Assembly (NCBI GenBank): GCA_947460225.1
Contig: CANHHI010000067.1
Span: 1 to 7,669 of the forward strand
Direction of reading: 5' to 3'
DNA: 7,669 nucleotides
Origin: Flavobacteriales bacterium
Lineage (GTDB): Bacteria > Bacteroidota > Bacteroidia > Flavobacteriales_D > CANHHI01
The stretch's first letter is position 1, and each line of letters opens with the position of its first letter. The translations under genes were made by a program, and so were the position numbers. A model generated the notes under the pieces. It had not been told where the DNA came from and did no database searches. It saw nothing but the letters and a program-made list of their open reading frames with translations. Positions 1 through 6,900 of the stretch are shown here, piece after piece.

Positions 1-1
1 A

Positions 2-703
2 TCTTTGGGCTTTGATAAAGTGGATTTTTTAATGCCTTCGGAAAGCTATGATTTTAGCCAGTACGAAGCCATGCGCAACACACTCGCTGGGGAAACCACC
101 CGTTGGAGCATAGCCTTGCGTTTTGGCTTTTGGAGCGTGCGGAAAGCCTTGCGCTTGGGTGGGCACGTGGACGGATTTGTCAATGAAATTATATGGCGAG
201 ATTTTTTTCGCATGCTCTTGTTTCATTTTCCGCATGTGGTGCATGAACCTTTTAAAGAAAAATTTAAACATATTCCTTGGCGAGAAAGCCCAGCGGATTT
301 TGAACGTTGGAAAAACGGAGAAACGGGCTATCCCTTGATAGATGCCGCCATGAACGAATTAAACACCACAGGATTTATGCACAATCGGGCACGCATGGTG
401 GTGGCAAGTTTTTTATGCAAACATCTTTTGCTGGATTATCGTTTGGGGGAGGCTTATTTTGCGGAAAAATTGCTTGATTTTGACTTATCCGCCAACAACG
501 GCAATTGGCAATGGTCTTCGGGAACAGGTTGTGATGCCGCTCCTTTTTTTAGGATATTTAATCCCAGCTTGCAAAGCGCAAAATTTGACAGCCAAGGGCT
601 TTACACCAAAAAGTGGCTCCCAAAAGACTACAACGTTTTTCCAATTATCGCCCATGAAGCCGCCAGGCAAAGAGCCTTAGCCTTTATGCGGACATATCTC
701 TAA
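2..703 (+). CDS. phrB: Class I deoxyribodipyrimidine (CPD) photolyase, C-terminal part, 5'-truncated by window edge
   Basis: This is the FAD-binding catalytic half of a photolyase, the flavoenzyme that uses light to split cyclobutane pyrimidine dimers in DNA. The frame is open to the left edge, so the N-terminal antenna domain lies outside; the TTG at position 5 is not a real start. Counting residues from position 5, it aligns collinearly with my recollection of E. coli PhrB from about its residue 200 to the end. Visible landmarks are TTRWS (FAD phosphate region, about 31-35), NEIIW (E61 and W64, matching E274/W277), HNR (126-128, matching N341/R342), NNGNWQW (164-170, including the FAD N5-contacting Asn and the W382/W384 equivalents) and DAAPFFRIFNP. 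Of the Trp electron-transfer triad, W306 and W382 equivalents are present (W92, W168) but the middle position is Tyr (Y145, codon 437-439). The TAA stop at 701-703 lies 7 nt before a hairpin repeat. A DASH-type cryptochrome is less likely given the strong match to PhrB. Naming is secure; regulation is not visible. Confidence 0.96.
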   Translation, partial: SLGFDKVDFLMPSESYDFSQYEAMRNTLAGETTRWSIALRFGFWSVRKALRLGGHVDGFVNEIIWRDFFRMLLFHFPHVVHEPFKEKFKHIPWRESPADFERWKNGETGYPLIDAAMNELNTTGFMHNRARMVVASFLCKHLLLDYRLGEAYFAEKLLDFDLSANNGNWQWSSGTGCDAAPFFRIFNPSLQSAKFDSQGLYTKKWLPKDYNVFPIIAHEAARQRALAFMRTYL

Positions 704-710
704 CGGCAGG

Positions 711-817
711 GCATCAGAGATGCTTTTAATCCGCACTGCGTGCGGGCTAAATAATCGCTAGAATATCTTGCCTGCCGAAGGCAGATTAAAACAGGCTATG
801 CCTGCGGTTTGTAACCG
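711..817 (+). repeat. Multi-hairpin repeat, copy 1 (full 94-nt core plus end hairpin)
   Basis: This is a string of short perfect palindromes, each with a three-base loop. In order: GCATC-AGA-GATGC (711-723), linker TTTTAAT, CCGCAC-TGC-GTGCGG (731-745), a 26-nt linker (746-771) ending in ATCTTGC, CTGCC-GAA-GGCAG (772-784), linker ATTAAA, CAGGC-TAT-GCCTG (792-804) and CGGTT-TGT-AACCG (805-817), followed by TTCCC. The 711-804 core aligns along its whole length with the reverse complement of 882-975, which is also exactly 94 nt. The terminal CGGTT/AACCG hairpin with TTCCC reappears at 3902-3919. The repeat could end photolyase transcripts, but the stems are only 5-6 bp and lack a proper U-tract. 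I do not recognise the family by name. Confidence 0.85.
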
Positions 818-881
818 TTCCCTTTTATACAAAGAAATACAAAAAACCGCAACAAAAAACAACTACTTTTAACCACTTTTA

Positions 882-975
882 ACGGACATAGTCCGTTTTA
901 ATCCGTGCTTCGCACGGGCAAGATTACCCAGCGATTACATCGCCTGCCGTAGGCAGATTAAAGCATCTCTGATGC
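882..975 (-). repeat. Multi-hairpin repeat, copy 2 (full 94-nt core, inverted relative to copy 1)
   Basis: On the plus strand the order is ACGGAC-ATA-GTCCGT (882-896), TTTAAT, CCGTGC-TTC-GCACGG (903-917), a 13-nt linker (918-930), GCGAT-TAC-ATCGC (931-943), CTGCC-GTA-GGCAG (944-956), ATTAAA and GCATC-TCT-GATGC (963-975). Read on the minus strand it matches copy 1 block by block: identical first hairpin, TTTAAT, a different but still perfect second hairpin, 13-nt and 13-nt linkers sharing TAATCGC and ATCTTGC, then hairpins with the same GAA and TAT loops as copy 1 but altered stems. With copy 1 it forms a long imperfect inverted repeat around a 77-nt centre (805-881). Confidence 0.85.
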
Positions 976-1026
976 ATTGCAAATTCTAGGAAAATAAAAT
1001 TTTTTGAAATTTTCTTGCATTTTTAT

Positions 1027-1058
1027 TTTGTGTTTTCGGAAAATATTTGCTAAACTTG
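1027..1058 (+). promoter_or_regulatory. Possible Bacteroidota-type promoter for the lipoprotein operon
   Basis: TTTG at 1027-1030 is followed, 20 nt later, by TAAACTTG at 1051-1058. This fits the Bacteroidetes primary sigma consensus (-33 TTTG, -7 TAnnTTTG) with one mismatch in the -7 element. Transcription would start near 1065, giving a leader of roughly 220 nt that contains the half-copy repeat. The match is short and the region is AT-rich, so chance is a real alternative. Confidence 0.25.
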
Positions 1059-1149
1059 CAAAAGTAAAACATACACAGCAAATTGCCCGGGAAACTATTG
1101 CTGGTATTTTACAAAAAAAACAGCAAATAGCTGGGTGGTTTCTGCATTT

Positions 1150-1190
1150 ATCTTGCCTGCCGTAGGCAGATTAAATCGGACTATGTCCGT
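1150..1190 (+). repeat. Multi-hairpin repeat, copy 3 (right half only)
   Basis: ATCTTG, then CTGCC-GTA-GGCAG (1157-1169), ATTAAA (1170-1175) and CGGAC-TAT-GTCCG (1177-1189). Positions 1150-1175 match 765-790 of copy 1 with a single difference, in the hairpin loop (GTA instead of GAA). The last hairpin is identical to the end hairpin of copy 2 read on its minus strand. The left half of the element is absent. It lies about 100 nt before the start of the metallopeptidase gene, so it would sit in the 5' leader if the upstream promoter candidate is used. Confidence 0.8.
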
Positions 1191-1287
1191 GTGGAAACAG
1201 GCACAGTTAGATGCAAAAAGTCCTGAAAAGGCAACGTTTTCGTAGCTATACATTGAAACTAGTTACACAAATTTTTTAATAATCGTT

Positions 1288-3117
1288 ATGATGATAAAAA
1301 CAATTAAAATCAGAGCAAAGACTTCGCAAATTTTAGGTAAAACCCTTTTGGCACTATTTTTACTCTTTTTTATTGCTTGTAAAAAATCTAAGCCAGCCCC
1401 AGTGGCACCGCCGAGTACGCCCCAGCACCCGCCCATAGACAGCAGTCTGATGATGAAATTGGGCAAGAAAAAAGAAAATCCCTATACGGTAAACATGATG
1501 CGCCGTGCAGCTATGCGTGTTGCACCGCAAAAGCGCAATGCCATTGAAACCAATAAAATCTATTATAAATTTAAACCCGAAAACGATGCGCATTTGCAAG
1601 CACTTATAGACTTTGCCAATGAACATGGGGAAAATGTAGTTTTAACAACTTACCCTTGGGATTATGAAATAGCCGAAGATGGGCAGATTTACATAGACCC
1701 AGCGGTTAGCGACCCTGCTTTTACGTATCAGTACACGGCTTTGCCTGTCGGTCATGCTTTGCCTGATGTGCCTTATGAAGTTGTAGAAGAACTCTACATA
1801 CCCAACCGTGAAGATGAAGCGGAAGACGAGATGGAATCTTATGCTTTGATAGTAACAGGCAATGCGGAAATGCCACAAGATACCCTGCGCAATACCCGTT
1901 GGTGGTGGTTGCCTAAGTACGACCCTGCAGGCACAATTACCTTGGCAGATTACAGCTTAGGCTGGGAAAACAACGCACTAAAACAAATGCGTGTGCGTGT
2001 GCATTCTTGGTTTGATTGGACACACGTAACCACTGATAATAAAGGTTATTTTAGATCGTCTTGGTACAAAACCAGTGTTGGTATTACCGCTTTGTTTTCT
2101 GGCAGTGGTGCGGAAATTCGCTATGGGTATTGGGAGAATATTTTACATGGTGTTTTTTACAATTTCAACCACAATAAATTGGGGGAGATATCAGGAAAAT
2201 CTGCAAATAATAAAAATTTTGTGATTCAAAAAAACGCCGACCACTGGAAAAAGGCTGTGGTGCATAATGCGGTAATTCATTTCAATGAATTTGCCAGAAA
2301 CAATGGCATGGCGCAGATAGCCAGCCACACCTGTATTTGGATTAAAGACGGCAAATCAACAAGAGGGTCGGCAGCTATGTTAAAAACTTTTGGTTTGTAT
2401 ATTGCCGTGCATGATGTATTGAAATGGTTTATGTTGATTGCAAATATAGATATTGTGGCTCGTCTTTTGGTCAGTATGCCCGATGTAACTTTGACTTTTA
2501 ATGAGGGGGATTTGACTCATAACGATTATAAATCTAGGAATGTTCGTTTTGAAGAGATGTTAAGCACTTTGACTTTCCATGAATTGGCGCATGTCAGCCA
2601 TGCTTATGTTGCAGGGTTTAGGTTTTGGGAGCGTGTGGTGCGTGCAGAAACTGCGAATATTTTAGCTACTAGCGATAGTGATCCTTACCGAGATGGCACC
2701 AAACCCAACTGGACAGAAGCTGAAGTGATAGGTTTGGCAGAAAGCTGGGCAAATTTTGTAGCTTATAGAATATCTAACGATAAGAAGATAAGTGTTGCTT
2801 TATCTGATGATGTAACGATAAGAGAATCAGCTTTCATCAGACCATTCTTAGATGAGCGCTATAGAACATGGATGCCTCTTCGGTTATTTTATAGTTTGAC
2901 AGATACTAAGGATATTAATAAAACTATAGTTTTAAGGAATAGTCAAGATGCCGAAATTAGGAGACACATAAACCGTGTAACAGCAATGCCTATTCGTGAT
3001 ATCTATGCGCAATTTAGATATGCGTCGACGCTAACAGAGTATAAACAGGTTTTATCCAATACAAAATCTTATCAAAAGCAAGAAATCTTAAATTTATTTA
3101 ATATTTATGGTTATTAA
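1288..3117 (+). CDS. Putative zinc metallopeptidase lipoprotein (HELAH, gluzincin-like), uncharacterised family
   Basis: This 609-residue protein has a lipoprotein signal: basic N-terminus, hydrophobic segment about residues 19-30 and lipobox FIAC with Cys31. A Pro-rich linker follows (about 35-48). The stretch after Cys31 is basic (CKKSK) rather than the acidic surface-export signal known in Bacteroidota, so the final location is open. A region around 205-290 (VRVHSWFDW, then TDNKGYF at 249-255) resembles a carboxypeptidase-regulatory-like beta-sandwich. The C-terminal part holds HELAH (H431, E432, H435), and 50 residues on AESWANF offers Glu485 as a third zinc ligand, a gluzincin-type arrangement. 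The peptidase role is inferred from these motifs; substrate is unknown. The ATG at 1288 is followed directly by another ATG, so either could be used; there is no Shine-Dalgarno. It overlaps the next gene by 11 nt, suggesting an operon. GC content drops markedly after about 2350. Confidence 0.85.
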   Translation: MMIKTIKIRAKTSQILGKTLLALFLLFFIACKKSKPAPVAPPSTPQHPPIDSSLMMKLGKKKENPYTVNMMRRAAMRVAPQKRNAIETNKIYYKFKPENDAHLQALIDFANEHGENVVLTTYPWDYEIAEDGQIYIDPAVSDPAFTYQYTALPVGHALPDVPYEVVEELYIPNREDEAEDEMESYALIVTGNAEMPQDTLRNTRWWWLPKYDPAGTITLADYSLGWENNALKQMRVRVHSWFDWTHVTTDNKGYFRSSWYKTSVGITALFSGSGAEIRYGYWENILHGVFYNFNHNKLGEISGKSANNKNFVIQKNADHWKKAVVHNAVIHFNEFARNNGMAQIASHTCIWIKDGKSTRGSAAMLKTFGLYIAVHDVLKWFMLIANIDIVARLLVSMPDVTLTFNEGDLTHNDYKSRNVRFEEMLSTLTFHELAHVSHAYVAGFRFWERVVRAETANILATSDSDPYRDGTKPNWTEAEVIGLAESWANFVAYRISNDKKISVALSDDVTIRESAFIRPFLDERYRTWMPLRLFYSLTDTKDINKTIVLRNSQDAEIRRHINRVTAMPIRDIYAQFRYASTLTEYKQVLSNTKSYQKQEILNLFNIYGY

Positions 3118-3811
3118 AAAAAACAAAAAAGTCTTGCACAGCTTATTGCTGTGCAGACTTTTACTTTTCGTTCTAGCAATTTTGCCAATGGCTTGTTGTG
3201 GGTATGCTAAAAAAAAGATGACAGCTGCTGTGGCACATAATGCTACCCGTATTTTTATTGCAGATAATAATGCTAACATTTATAAAGTTGATGATAAAAT
3301 AAGTTTGAAAGTAGAGGTGTTAAGGAAAATTCCTAAGCAATTTTATAATTGTAGTTCTCCAGTAGAGTTAGCATTAGAATTACCAATATATCCACCTAAT
3401 AATTACTGTCCTTTTTCTAGAGGCAGCTTAGAAGCCTATGTAAAGATAGGATATTTAGCAACCCCTACAGATACGGTTTGGACTAAAAAATCATTGTCAA
3501 ATGGTTTTTTTGGATATTTTCCTGCTGATGGAACACCGTATGTTTATTTACTTGAGATAAAAAATTCTAAACCTGAACTTTGTGGTTTATTGTTTGATGA
3601 GCAGGCAGATATATTTTTTGAAGATGTTGAAATTATTTTTAAAAAGGCTGGGAAGTATTTTTTTCAAACAACAGATGAATCTTATGTAGAGTTTTTTGGA
3701 AATATTGGATTGGAAACAGGAGAAACACGATGTGGTCAAAAAGGAACAACTTGTGCTCTTTTTAATTTATCTTTACCTATGCTTAAAAAAGAGTTTGTGG
3801 TAGAAGATTGA
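3107..3811 (+). CDS. Small exported protein or lipoprotein of unknown family, partner of the metallopeptidase
   Basis: This 234-residue protein is not one I recognise. The N-terminus (MVIKKNKKV, then a Leu-rich stretch to about residue 26, then LPMACCGYAKKK) is a convincing export signal. Cys30 or Cys31 may be lipidated, although Pro at -3 departs from the usual lipobox, so ordinary signal-peptidase cleavage is possible. The mature part looks beta-rich (alternating hydrophobics such as KISLKVEVL, EAYVKIGYL, VYLLEI, DVEIIF, KYFFQTT) and has five further cysteines (NCSS, YCPF, LCGL, RCGQ, TCALF). No catalytic motif is evident. The start at 3107 lies inside the end of the upstream gene; the only nearby alternative ATG (3188) would remove the export signal, so 3107 is preferred. 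The 11-nt overlap suggests translational coupling. The gene is conspicuously AT-rich (about 25-30% GC in two 60-base samples counted by hand) compared with the photolyase and pump genes (above 50% in similar samples). Confidence 0.78.
   Translation: MVIKKNKKVLHSLLLCRLLLFVLAILPMACCGYAKKKMTAAVAHNATRIFIADNNANIYKVDDKISLKVEVLRKIPKQFYNCSSPVELALELPIYPPNNYCPFSRGSLEAYVKIGYLATPTDTVWTKKSLSNGFFGYFPADGTPYVYLLEIKNSKPELCGLLFDEQADIFFEDVEIIFKKAGKYFFQTTDESYVEFFGNIGLETGETRCGQKGTTCALFNLSLPMLKKEFVVED
3127..3162 (+). terminator. Terminator-like stem-loop inside the signal-peptide codons of the second lipoprotein gene
   Basis: The arms 3127-3142 and 3148-3162 pair over 15 bp with one bulged T (3134 or 3135): AAAAGTCT(T)GCACAGC against GCTGTGCAGACTTTT, with loop TTATT. 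The stem is flanked by an A-tract on the left and T-rich sequence on the right, as in a bidirectional intrinsic terminator. It begins 10 nt after the stop of the metallopeptidase gene but lies wholly within the next reading frame. It may therefore act as an attenuator or partial terminator that lowers expression of the second gene. Function is inferred from shape only. Confidence 0.5.
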
Positions 3812-3860
3812 TTGAATGTATGGCTACTAGTAAAAATAAACGGGTTTTGAAATTTAGGCG

Positions 3861-3919
3861 CAGATTAAAACGCACGATGTGCGTAAAACAGACAATGCCT
3901 GCGGTTAGAAACCGTTCCC
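3861..3919 (+). repeat. Multi-hairpin repeat, copy 4 (right end, with an extra hairpin), overlapping the RND gene stop
   Basis: CAG-ATTAAA (3861-3869), then ACGCAC-GAT-GTGCGT (3870-3884), a short A-rich linker, CAGAC-AAT-GCCTG (3889-3901, one mismatch), CGGTT-AGA-AACCG (3902-3914) and TTCCC. The last part matches the right end of copy 1 (GCCTG, CGGTT-nnn-AACCG, TTCCC), but one additional hairpin (3870-3884) sits between ATTAAA and it. The left CTGCC arm is missing. Located between two convergent genes, it may help terminate both, although no classical U-tract is seen. The stop codon of the pump gene (3905-3907 on the minus strand) falls within the terminal hairpin. Confidence 0.75.
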
Positions 3920-6900
3920 CACATTTTTTGTCCGTCCGTTTTTGGTGGTTATTTTCACAATAAACACATACAATGCAGGCACAAAGAATATAGAAACAAA
4001 GACAATCGCTATCATACCGCCAAATACTGCCCAGCCCAAATTGTTTTTTGGGGCATAGCCTGCGCCATTGGCACGCATTAAAGCAACCACACCTAGTATA
4101 AAGGCTAAGCCTGTCATCAAAATGGGGCGCAAACGTTGCACAGAGGCTTGCGTGGCAGCTTCTAAAAGTGGCGTGCCTGCCTCGTATTTGTCTTTGCAAA
4201 ATTCTACAATCAAAATAGAGGTTTTGGCAGATAGCCCAATTAAAGTAACCAAAGCAATTTGCGCATATACGCTGTTTTCAAAACCCGCAAAATAAAGAGC
4301 CACAAAAGCACCCAAAATGCCAATGGGAATGGCGGCAAGCACCGCAAAGGGAACCGTCCAACTTTCATAAAGGGCTGCCAAAAATAAAAAGACAAACACC
4401 AAACTCAAAAGCAATATTAAGGTGGCGGTATTGCCAGAACGCACTTCTTGCAAACTTGCCCCAGCAAATTCATAAGTATAACCACTTGGAAGTTCCGTTT
4501 TGGCAAGCTCTTGCAAAGCCAGCAAAACATCTCCCGAACTGTAACCCATGGTTTCCAAACCATTGATTTCCACGGCACGTTTGGTGTTGAAATGGCTAAT
4601 GACTTGTGCACCAGAGCCAAATTCAGTTTGCACCACATTGCTGAGGGGAATCATATCGCCTTGGCTATTGCGCACGTGAAAGGCGGATAATTGCTCCACA
4701 CGCTCCCGATATGAACCTTCTGCTTGCAAGAAAACTTTAAAGTTTTGATTATACAAATTGAAATCATTCACATAAAAACCACCTAAAAACACCTGCAAAG
4801 CGTAGTTAATATCTGGAATAGTCAAATCCAATTGATAGGCTTTGGGCTTGTCAATTTTCAATTGTATGTTAGGCACATCGGTGGAAAAAGTAGAAAAAGC
4901 ATAGTCTATTTCTTGGCGTTCTAAGAGTTTAGCCAAAAAATTATTGGCAACCTGCTCTAACTCCTCCACGCTCCCTTGGTTTTGTTTGATAATAAACGAA
5001 AAACCATCGGCATTGCCCAATCCATCTATGGGCGGAAAGCCCAAAATAAGAATATTGGCATCTTTAATGGGTTTGAGTTCTTTGTATAGCGTGTCTATCA
5101 AGGCTTGCCCGATGAGCAGGTTTTCTTTGTGGCGTGTTTTAAAATCTTTGGTAATCACAAACATCGTTCCAGAACTGGATATGCTCACACCACCCAATAA
5201 AAAATTCACCTCCGACACATACACGGTATTCTCTACTGTTGGATTTTGCAACACAAGTTGTTCAATTTCTTCTAGGACTTTTTGCGTTTGTCCCGAAGCT
5301 GTTGCGCTGGGCAAATCCAAGGTAATAAAAATACTGCCTATGTCTTCTTTGGGCAAAAATGAAGTGGGGGTAATTTTGGCAAATACGCCTGTGAGCACAA
5401 ACAAACCAAGAAGCAACCACAAAGTAAATTTTAAATGGTGCAAGCTATTTTTGATGATTCGCCCATATTTTCCCGTTTGTTTTTCTAGCCACGTGTTGAA
5501 TTGATAAAAAAATGCGTTCAAACCTGTGGAACCTGCATGCACAGGATTGCCCTTCATGAGCATGGTGCAGAGTGCTGGCGTGAGCGACAAAGCCACAAAG
5601 GCAGAAATCAACACAGAAATGGAAATGGTGATGGCAAATTGTTTAAACAAACCACCAGTAATACCTGGTATAAAAGCTACAGGCACAAAAACCGCTGCCA
5701 AAATCAACGCCGTGGCTATCACAGGACTGCTGATTTCTTTCATGGCGAGTATGGTGGCATCTTTGGCGGATAATTTTTGGTGGTCTATGTGGTGTTGCAC
5801 AGCCTCCACCACAATAATCGCATCGTCCACCACAATGCCGATGGCTAAAATCATGCCAAAAAGCGTGATGCTATTGACGCTAAAACCCAGCGCAAATAGA
5901 AAAGCAAAAGTGCCGAGTATAGATACGGGAATGGCAAGCAAGGATATGATAGTCGCACGCCAGCTTTGCAAAAACAGAAACACCACCAAAACCACCAAGA
6001 GCAAAGCCTCAAAGAAAATATAAACCACTTCACTCAAAGATTCTTTGATAAACAAAGTAACGTCCCAAGGGGTATTGTATTCAAAATCACTTGGAAAACT
6101 CTTCTTTAAATCCTCCATTTTCTCTTCTACCATGGCAGCAACCTCCAAAGAATTTGCACCAGGCGCAGGAAATATAGAAAACCCAGCACCTTTGTGTCCT
6201 TTTGTGGAGCGGACAATGCCATAAGACTCCTCGCCGAGTTCTATGCGGGCAATGTCTTTGAGGAACACCAGCGCACCACTGCTTTCTTTGGCAACAATAA
6301 TGCTTTCAAACTCTGCTATGGTTGTTAGCTTGCCCCCCGCTTGCACGTTGTATTCAAACACTTGATTTTTTTGCACGGGTGGACGACCAATAATGCCCGC
6401 CGCCACCTGCGCATTTTGCTCATCAATGGCTTGCACCACCTGTTGGGGTGATATTTTAAATTGCATCATTTTGCCGGGGTCTAGCCAAACCCGCATGGCA
6501 AAAGGCGCACCTTCTAGTATCGCTTGTCCCACGCCTTTGATTCTTGAAATCTCTGGCAATACGTTTATTTTGACATAATTTGTAATAAATTCAACGCTGT
6601 GTGTTTGATTGGGCGAAAAAAACATCACATATTTTAACAGCGTAGGAATGGATTTTTGTATGCCCACCCCCGAACGGCGCACTTCTTCGGGTAAAATCGG
6701 CTCTACTTGGCGAATGCGGTTTTGCACCTCCAAAAGCGCATCGTTGATATTGGTGCCCGTTTCAAAAGTTACTTCTATAAGAAAATTGCCGTAATTGGTT
6801 GTTTTGCCTTGTATGTACATCAAATCGGGCACACCGTTGATGGCATTTTCTATGGGCGTAAGCACGGTTTCTTCCACTGTTGTGGCATTTGCCCCTACAT

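Larger units (their letters stand above)
704..1287. other. 584-base non-coding region with hairpin repeats and a long AT-rich leader
   Basis: No convincing gene is seen between the photolyase stop and the metallopeptidase start. Region 711-817 holds a full hairpin-repeat copy, 818-881 an A/T-rich spacer with a tandem ten-mer (ACTTTTAACC at 865-874, then ACTTTTAACG at 875-884), 882-975 an inverted copy, and 1150-1190 a half copy. Region 976-1149 is unique AT-rich sequence with a possible promoter at 1027-1058. Region 1191-1287 is leader for the downstream gene, with only very short open frames (20-22 codons) and no Shine-Dalgarno before the ATG at 1288. Confidence 0.8.

Noticed and set aside
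711..745. Classical intrinsic terminator for the photolyase gene
   Set aside because: The stems are 5-6 bp and are followed by TTTTAAT or GGGCTAA rather than a U-tract. They may contribute to ending transcription, but the same hairpins occur elsewhere as part of a repeat.
711..975. CRISPR array
   Set aside because: The repeated units are short palindromes of differing sequence with AT linkers; there is no constant repeat of 23-40 nt alternating with unique spacers.
1183..1245. 20-codon open frame beginning MSVWKQAQ
   Set aside because: It begins inside a repeat hairpin, is very short, has no ribosome-binding context and no recognisable family.
1211..1279. 22-codon open frame beginning MQKVLKRQ, ending just before the metallopeptidase start
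   Set aside because: It is basic and well placed for a leader peptide, but nothing beyond an ATG and a stop supports it, and an overlapping frame is equally open.
3188..3811. Start of the second lipoprotein gene at the ATG at 3188, after the stem-loop
   Set aside because: It would remove a well-formed export signal (basic N-terminus, Leu-rich core), so the start at 3107 is better supported despite the overlap with the stem-loop.
4944..5504. 186-codon plus-strand open frame opposite the RND gene
   Set aside because: It is antisense to a clearly conserved AcrB-type coding sequence and has no recognisable protein features; a shadow frame. The same holds for the 165-codon frame at 5526-6023 and the 134-codon frame at 7033-7437.
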